Part shown: in pieces, positions 1-11,919 of the stretch
Layout of the letters: each line of letters starts with the position of its first letter
How positions within the stretch are numbered: position 1 is the stretch's first letter
Assembly (NCBI GenBank): GCA_028023455.1
Contig: JAQFVV010000553.1
Location: forward strand, 310,001 to 374,000
Length of the DNA: 64,000 nucleotides
Source of the DNA: Epiperipatus broadwayi
Taxonomy: Eukaryota; Onychophora; Udeonychophora; Euonychophora; Peripatidae
Direction of reading: 5' to 3'
Program-made: the position numbers and the translations under genes
The notes under the pieces: model-generated
The model's input: the letters and a program-made list of their open reading frames with translations, nothing else
What the model was told of the DNA's origin: nothing
Database searches by the model: none

Positions 1-329
1 GGATGCGGTCTGTGATTTTTCAAAATTCGCGTAAAAGCAAAGCACCAACGTAAAATTACTTTAAAATTAGCGCAAAAAAAAAAAAAATAAGGAAATAAAA
101 TATGACTAATAAAAAATTTCAAATTTGAAAAAAATTGATACAAGACAAACTTTTTAAACTATTTTTTAAGCTATAATATTTAATTTTATTCAAAACAATA
201 TGTATTTTTATGCATCCATTTTTTATACACGTTTTAATTATTATCGCTATTTATCAGTAAACAAGTTCATTTTGCAAACTGGTTTTTGATTCTTCACAGG
301 AGGAAATACAACTAGCACCAACTTCACTC

Positions 330-602
330 TCATGTGTGTTGTTTTCTGGTAACAACGTAATTAGTAATTAATCTTTGAGATGATGATTTTATTAATTGTT
401 TATGAACACGATATCCAGACATACAACCATTTAGCTCTCGTTGGAATTTAAGAGCACGTTTGTGATTAGTGTCATTTATAAGAAAATAATTTGCCAACTG
501 ATTAGAAAGTTGAAGACCTTCTCGAATCATTTTTGCAGTGAAAGGATCAGGTTCCACTTCTGTTTCATTATCTTTTTCTACATTTTCTTCTATATCTAAA
601 CT
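330..602 (-). pseudogene. pogo/Tigger-type transposase, C-terminal fragment
   Basis: An open minus-strand frame of 75 codons (330-557) continues upstream without a stop to about 600 as an acidic stretch (IEENVEKDNETEVE). The visible protein has the pattern seen at the C-terminus of pogo/Tigger/Jerky-type DDE transposases: a helix with EGLQLSNQLANYF, then NHKRALKFQRELN, then a tail SSSQRLITNYV that resembles the PCNA-binding QxxLxxYF box of that family. Catalytic DDE residues and the DNA-binding HTH are not present here; the body of the transposase is missing upstream. Read as a decayed transposon remnant. The assignment rests on remembered family pattern, not on a search; an unrelated host fragment is possible. 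Confidence 0.42.
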
Positions 603-916
603 TTTATTTTTGTTTTTAATTTTTTAATTTTCAATTCCATTTAAAAATCAAATTTCGTTTCACTGCTATTACTCACCTTTTAAAAATAAACTTGCAGACA
701 CTAAATGATTAATAATTGATTACATTCTTTTTTAAAAAGCAAAAACAGAATGTGATTTAAAATGCAAAATTAACATGCACAATGTTTGAACAAATTTACA
801 TTATAATCTTGTAAAATTTAATGTGTATACATAAAATGTGGAAATCATAATTTTAATTTCATTATTGCATAAAATCTTACTATTATAAAGCACTGAAAAT
901 ATTGAAATTACTAAGA

Positions 917-1014
917 TGAAAATCGAATTCCAATAATGTGCCATTACTTTCAATAGACATAAGTGTGTCAAATTTATTATTTAAAGTAATAGTGCATTAT
1001 CGGAGTTCGACTTC
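917..1014. repeat. small foldback (inverted repeat, ~33-bp arms)
   Basis: The stretch starting GAAAATCGAATTCCAATAAT is repeated in inverted, slightly diverged form at the other end (GGAAGTCGAACTCCGATAAT when read on the minus strand). The arms are about 33 bp with a ~30-bp loop. This looks like a MITE-like foldback. The GTTCGACTTCC in the right arm resembles a tRNA B box, but no A box at the right distance was found. Confidence 0.6.
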
Positions 1015-2690
1015 CGGTGAAACACGAATTGCGTAACTTCAAAATCGTGTTAAATAAGTCCGCGTAAAAAGAGACCCAGGTGTACTTTTTAAAAATGTTT
1101 GAAATGGTTCAAACTATATATACCAGTGAAGTAATGAGATTGTAAGAATGTTTTCAAAGGGTTTGCAAGAATTCATAATTGCAGAGAAAACACTGAAGAT
1201 GATCAATAAAGTTATGAAATATCCTGTCACATTTCATGTTATAACCAGTCATCTAGACATAATAGGATTTTAAAATTTTTAGTGATAAATAATTAAATAA
1301 TATTATTATATAACGCGTCTTAATTCACAGATGGCGCTGCAGACAGTTAGAAGAGAGAAAAAAATCAATCATCTTTTCATTGGGGCATATTGATTATATA
1401 TTCGAAACTACTAAATCAAAGAAAAAAAAAAGTTTTAAAAGTATAAATTAAAAGTTGAATAGATTTTAGAACTTTTAAAAACTTTATGCTGCAATATGCT
1501 AAAAGTTTCATTAAAATAAAATCGGTTGTCAGCAGAAAATGACTATGTTGATATTGATTGCTTAGTGAATGTTTAGGGGAATTAAAAACCTGCAAATTAT
1601 CTCCGTAAAAATTTAGCACCTAGTTCTAGAGACTAAAAAAAGTTAACCTTAACTTTTTTTTTTACAAAGTTTTTAATATCTCTTTTAGTTGTTTTATTAA
1701 TTTACTTTACGATTTTTCTATAATGTTAACCTTACGACTTTTTAATATTAACATTTTTATTATCATATGGATATTAAAGCAAAGAAAAATCTCTTCACGA
1801 GAAACGACGCTATTGGTTCATAGTAATTGAATAATGCTTTAAAGTAGGTTTTATAAGAAAAAAACTTACTTTTGTTATTATTAAACTGCAATTATTTTCT
1901 TTGTGAAAAACAGTGATATTTGAAATTATGTCTTCTGAAAAAATACATCTTCTTTACACGGAAGGAAATCAAATGAAGAACCATTTCTTGCAGTAAAAAT
2001 ATGGAACCTTACTTTAAAAGAATTGATAGGGGAAAGAAATAGGTCAATATAATTGTTGAAAGGACTGTGTAAAGGAAATGGGTTATTTCCTCGCTAGTTT
2101 CTTCATTTTAAAATTCTTAATCCAAAGCTCTTTAGTTTACGCAAAGTCATCGACTTAATATAAATTATCTTTCACTTCCTTAGATTTTGTTCTGACTATA
2201 ATTCAAAATTAATTTAGTTTTGCCTTCATTGTAAGTGCAAAATTAGGTTTAGTCATAAATGATGAAAATAAAAAAGAAAGTTTACTTTTAAATTCTGTGG
2301 TCAATTTGAAATATATAAAACTTAAACGCAGTTCAATCATGCATTCTTAACAGAATCAGGGCTGTCAGAATATTTTAACAAGTTATTTTTTTTATATTCA
2401 AATTATATATAATTTTTTTTTTTTAAAAAAAGTTGATTAAAATATTTTTTTGTTCGCTGATTTTAACTTGAAGAATTTTTTAATAATAAAATGTAAATCA
2501 AAGCCTATTGATATTATATAGTATAAAACGTGTGTGCGCGCGTGCACACATATCAACGACAGATGTTTCATTTCTGCAAGTTAAAACATTTTTTTAAAAA
2601 AAAAAAAAATTGAAAATATAGTAGATATTAAATATTTATAAAATTAAATATGATATAGCTACCATACTAAAATATTTTATTTATGTAATA
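1015..2690. other. AT-rich sequence without recognisable gene
   Basis: Only short chance frames, poly-A/T tracts and AT-rich filler were seen. Two small points stand out: a CACAGATGGCGCTGC motif at 1327-1341 resembling a CTCF core, and an alternating purine-pyrimidine run at 2529-2553. Confidence 0.5.
2529..2553. repeat. alternating purine-pyrimidine tract, potential Z-DNA
   Basis: A 25-nt perfectly alternating pyrimidine-purine run containing GTGTGTGCGCGCGTGCACAC. It is an unusually GC-rich island in an AT-rich neighbourhood and is nearly self-complementary. Confidence 0.7.
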
Positions 2691-2696
2691 TTACTT

Positions 2697-3095
2697 ACAC
2701 GTCAGAGACTTGGACACTAAACAGATAACAGTATAGAGACTTCACTTCACTCAATAAAGTACGGAGAGGTGTTAGGAGTAACAAGAAGAGATCGAAAACA
2801 AAATACATGGACGAGAGAACAAACGGATGTTACATCATTGAAAGACTTAAGAAACAAGTGGAGTTGTCTGACATTGCTAGAAGAGATAATAATAGATGGA
2901 CAGTTGAAATCTTCAATTAGATTTCAAAAGATTGAGAAAGTGACCACATGTGAGATGGATATATGAAATAAGGAAGTGTGTTGGAGTGATGTGGAAAAGA
3001 GAGGCTACAAATTGGAGAAGATGGATTGTGCTTGGAAAGATCTTCATTTTGCAGTGGATCGATAATGGTTGAAAATGATAATGATGATGATGACT
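2697..3095 (+). mobile_element. RTE-type LINE, 5'-truncated 3' end (copy 1)
   Basis: Plus-strand frames read, with frameshifts, as the C-terminal end of an RTE-clade ORF: TSETWTLN (around 2703), MLGVTRRDRKQNTWTREQT (2769 onward), then in another frame IARRDNNRWTVEIFN (around 2875), then a diverged copy of the PHVRWMDEIRKC segment (around 2945). The copy ends in an ATGATGATG-type tail (around 3079-3095), as RTE 3' ends do. The core cysteine-free C-terminal pattern (GHIARR..RW) is characteristic of RTE/BovB-like elements. The copy is multiply frameshifted and dead. Two further copies of the same 3' end occur at 4602 and 37079. Confidence 0.72.
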
Positions 3096-3408
3096 GATAC
3101 TATAAAATATTGACATCATGTGAGTAATGCTATCTTCATATGATAAAAAATTTACACCAGAAAGGACAAAATTTATTCATTATGTGATTAAACAAACTTA
3201 GAAATGAATAAAAAATACAATTTATTTACATAATTCTTATACAGCATTTTTGCAAAGTAATGTGTAGCTTACATAATTTGTGACACGTAAAAGATAAATA
3301 CTAAATTTTAATCTGGGCAAAAAAATACCAAGTTTATTCAGTATTTAATAAAAACATAATCATATAAAGTAAATATAACCTTTTACCAGCCCAAATATGG
3401 ATGAAATA

Positions 3409-3792
3409 ATACAGAATTACTGACAACTCCTAGTGAGCTAAATGTAAACTAATTGTCACTAAACATTTAACAAGTATAATGTACCCACCTACACTTTAGC
3501 TTTGATTGTATATAAGCATACTATTTACTGAATATCCAGAGTAAGATTTACATATATGAACATAATTTCACGGCAACTATAAATTTTCCCTCTGATTAGC
3601 CATAACCATTTCAGCATAGCTTATAGTTGTCTTGAAATTATGTTAATATATATAAATTATATTCTGCATATAAGTATTTCAGTAAATAGAGTCCTTATAT
3701 ACGATCAAAGCTAAAATGTAGATGGGATCATTTTACATTTTGCATTTACTGATTTTTTACATATAGCTCTCTGGGAATTTTTAGTACTTCCA
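3409..3792. repeat. foldback element with ~175-bp diverged arms
   Basis: The left arm (about 3409-3585) and right arm (about 3634-3792) are inverted copies. For example, CACTTTAGCTTTGATTGTAT on the left matches the minus-strand reading CATTTTAGCTTTGATCGTAT on the right, and ACTATTTACTGAATA matches CTCTATTTACTGAAATA. The arms are diverged by small substitutions and gaps and the loop is ~50 bp. It has no coding capacity, so it is probably a non-autonomous foldback/MITE. The outer ends are not sharply defined. Confidence 0.65.
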
Positions 3793-4319
3793 TATTACTT
3801 AATCATATAAAATAATATATATGCACTAAACTAAACTTGAAAATATAATTACTTGCCAAATTTTTATTTAATATTATCATAACGAAGGCTGTTATAAGAT
3901 TTTTACACATAAGACACAATGACTTTTATTGCAAATATAAATACTTTTTGCAAGATACAAAGCAAATCATGAATTTCATTTTATACATAATTAAAAACAA
4001 TGGCCATAAATATAATAAAGTACAATTAAAATAAGCTGAAATATAACTTACTTAACTAACTTACTTTATATTCTTGTAATGCAATCTGTAGTGAATTTCT
4101 ATTATATTTAGAACAGAATGATAAAAAATAAATGTAATTTAATATGTAATTGACTTTATGATAATGAAAATCGGTGTCTAGACATATCTTTCTTTCTAAT
4201 GAGACATATGAGAAATCAAGAAATTCAATTTGCATATTTTGCCCTCTAGTGAGAGATTTCATAATTTCACTCCTCCCCCACCAGTATCCATGTATATTTG
4301 ATTGTAATATTTTAATTTC

Positions 4320-5200
4320 AAAATATTCTAAAGATGTCAGGATATTAAAAAATGTAGGAAGTTCAAAGCTTGCTAGACTTCACATTGATGTTTTACAATT
4401 GTTCCTTTGGAAGTCTCAAACTTTCTCAAGAAAATATTTTGAGTGACTAAAAACTTGATTTTTGGGAATGTTTATGATTATTTTACCACAATAATAGTTT
4501 AATAATTATTACAAATCAAAAAGATATATTTTTATTACATATTTATTTCATACAGAAATGTTTTAGTTTTAAATATAAAAAGTTATATTTTTTTCTGAGT
4601 AGACCCAAAAAGAGACCACATGTGAGATAGATGGATGAAATAAGAAAGTGTACAGGGGTGATGTGGAGAAGAGAAGCTAAAGATCAGAGAAGATGGATTA
4701 AACTTGGATCGACCTTCAACCTGCAGTGGATTGATAATGGTTGATGATGATGATGATTTTTCTGAGTAACATTCTATGGCAATTGCAGTGGTGGTGATTA
4801 CAATCCATTACTAACATATCATCACTCACAGTCTGTTATAAAATATAGCAAACTTTTAAACATAAGTTGATAGATTTACCAGACATTAATAATTATTAGT
4901 TCACATTTTAACAACAATCATCAAACAAAGAAATTTTTATTTATTTTACAAAATCAGACTACTCCCAATAGTTAAATAATGAAATGGTGCTTTGTTTAGA
5001 TTAAAATCTAATTTTTAAAATAAATGTGAAATTCAAATGTGATTTTTTAAAATTTATTTAATTTCTAAACAAAAATATCTATCAAATGACTTCAAATTTA
5101 TTATATTTTGATATATAATAATGGTTTAATACTAAAATTAAAGTTGAAAGCTTACAGCAAATGGAAACAAAGAAAACTGTCATAGTGTTAGTGCAATGTG
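4320..5200. repeat. old dispersed repeat, copy related to 42600-43220
   Basis: Landmarks in the same order occur in both places: TTGATAGATTTA.CAGA.ATTA, AATAATGAAAT...CTTTGTTT, ATGATTTTTTAAAATTTATT and GATATA.AA.AATGGTTTAATA. Identity looks to be around 70% by eye. Sequence from 4320-4510 also recurs inverted at 45950-46150. No ORF or terminal structure was found, so the element class is unknown. Confidence 0.5.
4602..4756 (+). mobile_element. RTE-type LINE 3' end (copy 2) with target duplication
   Basis: A 155-bp insertion carrying the RTE C-terminus: the frames read RPHVR/MDEIRKCTGVMWRREAKDQRRW, then LQWIDNG and stop, followed directly by TGATGATGATGAT. Target-site duplication: TTTTTCTGAGTA at 4590-4601 is repeated at 4757-4768. 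The severe 5' truncation and 3-bp-period tail are typical of RTE. The insertion splits the older dispersed repeat described at 4320-5200, giving relative age: dispersed repeat first, RTE second. Confidence 0.8.
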
Positions 5201-5574
5201 AGAGAGTTAAATGAGTTCTTTACTAATATTTGAATTATTAAATTTATTTTATGACAAATCTTGAATTAATGTAAGTAATGATTTATTAGTTTAAAAAATT
5301 GAAAATGTTAGTCAACCACAGAGGAAAACTTCAAAATGAGATGACAAGCTAAAGATTACTAATTGGTAGATTTTTTGATTTTACTTATATAAACAAATTT
5401 GAAAACACTTATATTCATTCATTTCAGCAATAAAAAATTGTATAATTTTATAATTTATTTAGGTATTTGTAATTATTTTTATAAATATTTAATATATATA
5501 TATATATATGTAATATACAAATCAATATATATATCAAAATACAGTACAATTTATATAAATTATATTCTTTTAGA

Positions 5575-5612
5575 AGTACTTTCGACTATACACTTTGTAG
5601 TCTTTATCAACT
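5575..5612 (-). ncRNA. degenerate hammerhead-ribozyme-like motif (PLE type)
   Basis: The minus strand reads TTGATAA (consensus CTGATGA, two changes), a stem-loop GACTA...TAGTC, then GAAA followed by the short palindrome AGTACT as stem III. The order core1, stem II, GAAA, minimal stem III matches the compact hammerheads known in Penelope-like elements. The altered core suggests it is inactive. Confidence 0.45.
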
Positions 5613-5798
5613 ATATAATGTTGAATAATCAAAACAAGACAACCCTTAACAATAGCCATAGTTCAATTCAGATTTCCCACAATTCTGTTATCTTAACATT
5701 TGATGACTGGCAATTCATTAACATTTGACGATTTCTTGAAATCAACATAGCCTCTTTTATTTTACGTTTATTATGACAATGTTCAATTTGAATAATTT

Positions 5799-6104
5799 TC
5801 ATATTTTTATAATCAAATTTAAATCCATATTGACAAGATTTATTATGATCAAATATAACAGATGATGAAGGTTTATATTTATATCTGTTCCATATTGATT
5901 CTCTTTTTGAATTCTATTATATAAAAGCATATGTTCTTTTATTCTCTTCTCAAATATACACTTAGATTCACCAATGTATTGTACGCCGCATCCACATATC
6001 AATCTATATATAATAGAATTTTGATTAAACTTTGAATTTTGAATTTTAGAATTATTAAGCAATCTATTTATGTTATTTGTAGAGAAAAAAGCAATATGAC
6101 ACAA
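5799..6104 (-). pseudogene. PLE GIY-YIG endonuclease fragment
   Basis: A minus-strand frame of 101 codons. Residues ~33-65 carry IIYRLICGCGVQYIGESK followed by KRIKEHMLLYNR. This is the GIY-YIG nuclease core as it appears at the C-terminus of Penelope-like polyproteins (VYxIxCxCGxxYIGET....RxxEH): the YIG tripeptide, the two cysteines before it and the R..EH segment are all present. The remaining ~35 residues do not look like the family and probably come from a frameshift into AT-rich sequence. No reverse transcriptase was found upstream. It is a short, decayed endonuclease piece bounded by inverted ends. Confidence 0.65.
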
Positions 6105-6304
6105 ACCATTATAAATTTACCTAATAAACTTGACCTGCTCATCTGATATAAATGGCATTGAAATCCATTTCATTTTGATATTTTTATTTTTAATTTTATT
6201 ATAGTGTTGATTTCTTTTAAATCCTTTAATAATATTAGCAATAGCATTTTTATAATAACCAATTTATATAAATTGTACTATATATTGATTTGTATATTAC
6301 ATAT

Positions 6305-9300
6305 ATTGTGAAACGAATACAGATATCAAACTTTATTTACTATATATATATATATTCATATTTACATGTAGATTTTTTTAAAAATATGTTTCATTTTGAA
6401 AAATACAATTTAAGAAATTTGAAGTAATGTTAAAAAAGAGTGCTGATAATTATGATTGTTACACTCCATCAAACAGAGTGGTTCTTAATTTTTGTGATAA
6501 TTTTATAGTCATAAATGCAATTTTAAATTTTAGGACAGAATTTCATAGATTTACGATGACTTTACAATTACTTATTCATGTTTAAAAATTGAAATTCATT
6601 CAACTAAGATTTTATTAGTTTATTTTTAAGGTAGCATTATGATAATTAGCCAATAAGAAAAAAGTAACTGTTCTCATTATGTATTTCACTTAATTATTTT
6701 TTTATATATTTAGAAAATTTAATTATAATTTTTTGGAATGTTTTTCACTTGTAAACTTATATTTCTAACAAATGAATACCAATTTATTGATTTGTAATAT
6801 TAAATTAACATTAAAATGAAAATGTTGAACTACGAACTTAAATTTTCCCTATAGGAAAGTGGAAAAATATTGTAATGTAAAAGAGTTTAAAATAAACAAC
6901 ATGAAAGTTGTTTAGGGGTTCAGTTAAAGTTTGAGCAACAGAGGTTATAAAAAATAAGTGTGATTCGGGAAATTTAAGCTTTCTGGAATATAATACTATA
7001 TCAGTGAACTAAAACGTAGCTGAAATAAAGTATAATCTTAAAATAATAAAATACAATTAAAGTAAGTTAAAAGTACAATTCTCTTACCTCCTGTGGTAAT
7101 AAAAATGCTAATTCCTCCCAAAAATAAAAATATAAACCCTTTTACTAAAAAAATGAAAAATTAAATTTTCTCAAAAACATTATTCACTTACACAATTAAA
7201 AATGTAGCATTCAATTGTGCATTAAATTTATTAATTTAATTATAATTAATTAGACTATAATTTATGAAATATATAAAAAAGTTAGAACATTGATTTTAAA
7301 AATGAAATAGGGCAGTAAATAAATTTAAAGTTTTGCTCATTAGGTAATTAGAAAAAAGAAGATATTGATAACCAACAAAGTATATCACATATAAATTAGA
7401 AAATGTACATTATGCTAACTTAGACTTTCTGCATATGCTTTATTTTAATCTAATGAATATAATTGAACAGAATATTATTCTCAACTAATGTGATTTCAAA
7501 ATGATAATTGTACAATGTTCAAACCATAATGGCTGTAACATGATTGTTATACACTGTATTTACATCATGATAATATTTTGTATGAGGAAAATACTTAAAT
7601 AAATGGTTTTTTCATTAATTATCACTTTTTTCAGTTTAACATTTTGATTATTACAGTAATAATATTGAAATTTTGAAAAATTAGTTTAAGACAATTTTTA
7701 TAACTTTACTTTGCATTATGCAAATTTGAAATAATATATATTATAAGAAAAATAAAATACTAAAGAATATAATAAAACTAAAAAAATTATTATATATTCA
7801 AAATAATATAACAAAAAATTTTATCCTCTAATAAAAATTATTATTTTTTTGTTTTTTCATATATTATAAATTTTGAAAAAATATCAATTAGTAGTAATTG
7901 AGAATTTGTTGGTAACAACAAATATTAAAGTTTCTCTCTTTATTTAATAAATATTATCTCCTCATTTCTATTAATTATTATAACATCAATTCATAAAACA
8001 TTTAATTCATATGGGATCATTAATAAATGTGGAATTCTGGCTTTATTGTTAAAAGAAGGTTGCCTTGACAACGGTTTAAAATTGTTGACTGCTAATGATA
8101 TTAGGATTGTCTAAATATTGACTGGATTTTAATGATTACTTACAAACCCATTTAGCCTTGAGTATTATTACACTTAATATATATATATATATATCAAAAA
8201 CCTGTCTCAGCATACTAACAAATATTATTTTGTACCAAAAATTTATCATAATGGTTGATAATTGTCTACATACTCTTATATACTCTTGTATATATTTTAT
8301 TACATATTATCTTTCATTTTTAGTCTTATCAGCATTGATTTAAATTTTAATATTATATAGACAATCTTTCTAATAGAAGAAAAAATAGAGTTAGGTCAGT
8401 ATCTCACATATTCTCACAAAAGGGATATTCAATAATTATATTTAAACAACTCCAGTGCATTGACCTTAAAATGTTATGTATAAAACATTTTGCCACTTTA
8501 AATTCTTATTTATTACATAATATTAAAATTTATTGTTTATTATAGATTTTGAATCTCAGAAAATGAAGTAAGTTTCTTGCCATAGAAACTATTATAACTG
8601 TATTTGGTATACAAGATCTTTGGTATATAAAATATTTTGGAGATTAATTGCCTTTTTTATCTAGGATAAATCTGCCCAAATTTTATTTATTATATAATAA
8701 GAAAACATTTTCTAGCATTTACCAATAAGAAGTATTAAATATTAAATTAAAAATATATACATTAGCAAAAATATAATTTACCTACCTAATTAATGTTTAT
8801 TAAATATTTTCATAAAGTACATTTTTAACATATACATAGTCTTTATTGTAACCATAAATAATATTTCTCAAAAAAGGAGATTTAATAATTTTGAAATTAA
8901 AATGTACATGCAGTAATGAAAAGCAATCAATGAGAATTGAAGAAAGTGTACATTCACTAAAATTTAAATTACTTAATTTGGTACTTACACATTAGACCTG
9001 CAATGCAGGAGACATGCTATATGTTTTCATCTTCCATGAAAAATGTTTAACTTTGTGATACCATCAAATCCTGCAATCTCATCCAATCTCATCCAATAAT
9101 GTAATAAATTTACACTTTCATTTATTGTCCAGATTTCATTCAGACAAATTTTTCTCAAAATGTTTTTTATTTCAGTGCCAATTGATTTTTCCATTTTCTG
9201 ATTAATACTACAATATTTTTTAAACAGTACAAAATAATGAACATTTGGAGTTTACCTGCTGCTGATTTCAATGTGATTGTGTAGATTCACATTTTGGACT

Positions 9301-9415
9301 AGCAATGCCTTTGTAACATTCGAAGATGTAATAATAAAATAGGCTTTTGTAAGGGAACGTTGTTGGAAGGTTCCAGATTCCATTTTTGATGGTGACCCAA
9401 TTTATTTACAGCTGG
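6305..9415. other. AT-rich, gene-free; old dispersed repeats
   Basis: No supported gene. The 6360-6660 part is homologous to 63650-63990 in the same orientation (shared order: GAAGTAA, ATGATTGT, CAAACAG, ATAAATGCAATTTT, TCATTCATNTTTAAAAATTGAA). The part around 7870-8060 shares landmarks with 44330-44520. A GGTTGCCTTGACAACGG motif at 8058-8074 recurs inverted at about 15553 and 15880, suggesting another dispersed repeat. (TA)n lies at 8177-8194. Confidence 0.45.
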
Positions 9416-9429
9416 GCTTGCAAATTAAC

Positions 9430-9785
9430 ATCCATAGAAAAGGGAGAACAGAGATTGGTTTAGCAGAGAAAAACGTAAAATTGGAGCCCCTAACAAAATC
9501 ATTGAAATTGATGAGAACATTATGCACAAAAAAAAAAAAACAAGCTGAATTAATTCTTCCAGAACAATGGTTGTTTTTCATAGCTTGTGCAGGGAGATCA
9601 GACGAGTGTGTCTTAGTGAGAATTCATGATAGAATAGTAGCAACTCTGATGGCAACCATCAAACAAATGTCAAAGAGGAATTGATAATTTATTCAGACTG
9701 TTGGAAAACCTATAAAATTTCTGAGTTATGAGCTGCTTGTTACCAACTATTTTCATGTGACTCAGGTGTTAAGTAAGTCTCCATT
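9430..9785 (+). pseudogene. Merlin (ISXO2/IS1016-like) transposase remnant
   Basis: Three frames must be joined. The first reads GAPNKIIEIDENIM (about 9486-9530). A shift at the A12 run near 9530-9541 leads to EQWLFFIACAGRSDECVLV followed by RIHDRIVATLMATIKQ (about 9560-9665). A second shift leads to NVKEELIIYSDCWKTYKI (about 9665-9720). This order (IEIDE, GQW.F..., D/H-DR.AATL...I, then SDCW..Y) is the ISXO2-like transposase domain found in bacterial IS1595 elements and in eukaryotic Merlin transposons. The first and second catalytic aspartates are visible (IEID, YSD); the third acidic residue is not clear. Two frameshifts make it inactive. No terminal inverted repeats were located. AT-rich flanks like the rest of the window argue against bacterial contamination. 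Confidence 0.68.
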
Positions 9786-11860
9786 TTAAAAAAAAATAAT
9801 TTACTTTAAGCCTCCATTTTGGAACAAAATTTATCCACTTAAAATAAAGTAGAAAACACAAATGATTGTTTCATTGTGACAATTCCTGTTATATATTACA
9901 TGGTAAGTATGTTTTCATTTTAAGTTTTGTAATTTCATGTCAGATATAGACAATATTTTAGATATAATATTTAGACATGCTAATATGTTAGATATAGATA
10001 TAGTACTATGTTAGTTTTATTATTATTTTTTGTTTTTTGCAAATTTTGCTTTAGTGATTGTTTTGTAATTTTATGAGAGGCTTAAATATCTGCATTTAAA
10101 GTAATATTTGGGAATTGCATAATGCCATGTCATATTTAATGTTTTTTGTGTGAATTTATATTTTTAGTATTGTTAAAAATGTACTTTTTCAGATTTAGTC
10201 TGGTGCAATTAGTGTTATGTATTAGAGCTGTTACTCCTTTTTACATATGTATTCACACTGCGGATAACTTTGTAAACCTTGTAAAAATATGCATGGTACC
10301 TTTTGATGAATTTATCATTTTAAGTTTGTACAAGCTCCAATGTACACATTATTTGGTTAGATCACAAGATTAAAAAGTTATAAGTTGAGTAATATGAATG
10401 TGAAAAGGCATATCAGGTATAATATGTTGCAGGTCTAATACATAAAATGCCCTAATTTTTATTAAATATTGTATCTATAATTATGTTTAATAACAATCAA
10501 ATGGTAAATAATTTTACTCAGAAACAAACCAAAACAATTATTATACACTGAATACAATAATCAAAATCTCCATAAGTAAAATATATTTTTTATTTAATTG
10601 AATTGCATTTTTATAATAAAGTTATCTTTGATAAAATGTGATTTAAAAAATAAGTACAACAAAAAGTATTGATCTATAAAGTACATAAATAAATAATGTT
10701 TATAATATTAATTTCAATTTTTTTACTTGCTTTGTTTTAATGAATCATGATTGAAGAGCATGTCAATTTTGATGACATGATTTGAAAATAGTGGCACCAC
10801 TATGAAAATGGCATATTTTAAACGCTTTAAATACTTATAATTTCTATTGTTACACCTGGTGGAAGTTTTTGTCAATGTTAAACCTTTTATTTCTGTATAA
10901 AATCTGTAATTTGTGCTAAAAATGATTTCTTTCTAATTTAATTTTACAAATAAAAACATTCTAAAAATTATATTTAAATCTTGCAAATATTGAAAAAAGT
11001 GAGTTGTAAATAAAAACAAAGACCTAATGCAACAATGTAAAAGCATTTTAGAATATTAATGAAATCTTTTTTATTTTAAATTTATTTTTAAAGTATGAAT
11101 AAACTTTTTAGAATCATTCTAACCCAATAAAAATTTTGACAGTTAATAAATGTGATTACTTTTATAAGACATTACCATCCCAAAACTAATGTTTTCTTTG
11201 ATATGGTTGTGGTCAAATTTATTAAGTTCTGTTTTTAAAAATAAAATATATACAAACAAAATCAAAATGTATATATGTATTCTTTTTACTTCAAATGATT
11301 GTTAAACAATTATTGTGTAAAAATAATCAGAAAATTTAATAAACTAACAAAACATTTTATTCCAAATCTTTTTTCAAAGTACTCATGCAAATGTGGGAGA
11401 ACCAGATTGCAAAATGGTAAAACTGTCAATGCCTTATATATAGTCCTTCCTTTTATAATAATAGAATAAAAATATATGAAGATTTCTGACTGACCTCTTC
11501 AGTTTTTAAAAATTAATAAATCAAGGTAAGCAAGACTGTAGTTTTGGCATTAGAAACTCTTACAGTAATATTGGTTAAAATAATAGGAAAGTTATGTTAA
11601 CCAACAAAAGTATCACTCTATTTCTAAAATAAACAAGCCATGAAACTGATAATGTCAAAGTTAAATCTGTGGTAATGAGCTAAATTTTTTATTTTAAGAA
11701 ATAATCATTTTTTATCTAAAACTAATTTTTGATTTAAGATGATTTTTGGGTCACTAATTGTGTCTAGTTTCCAAGATAAAAGATATATACTGTATATACA
11801 TTATGTACATATACATTTAATATGACCTTAATAAAAAATAAATTTAAAGCATTAAAAGTT
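9786..11860. other. AT-rich sequence, no gene recognised
   Basis: Only short random frames. No RNA gene, terminal repeat or codon-biased frame was seen. Confidence 0.5.
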
Positions 11861-11919
11861 ATTAACAAAAACTAGGTAAATTCTAATTTGCAATTATAAA
11901 CATATATTAGAAAACATAT

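Larger units (their letters stand above)
5507..6303 (-). mobile_element. Penelope-like element fragment with inverted ends
   Basis: A ~0.8-kb unit bounded by inverted copies of one sequence. The left end (5507-5560) reads TATGTAATATACAAATCAAT, then GTACAATTTATATAAATT. The right end (6261-6303) is its reverse complement, with an ~11-bp spacer lost. Between them lie a GIY-YIG coding remnant (minus) and a hammerhead-like motif (minus, 5575-5612). PLEs are known to carry direct or inverted terminal repeats with hammerhead motifs, so the three signals agree. Confidence 0.6.

Noticed and set aside
985-1020. tRNA gene suggested by a B-box-like GTTCGACTTCC
   Set aside because: No matching A box or acceptor stem; the sequence belongs to a foldback arm.
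9430-9785. Bacterial contamination carrying an ISXO2-like transposase
   Set aside because: The flanks are continuous AT-rich eukaryotic sequence and the ORF is frameshifted; Merlin elements of animals have the same domain.
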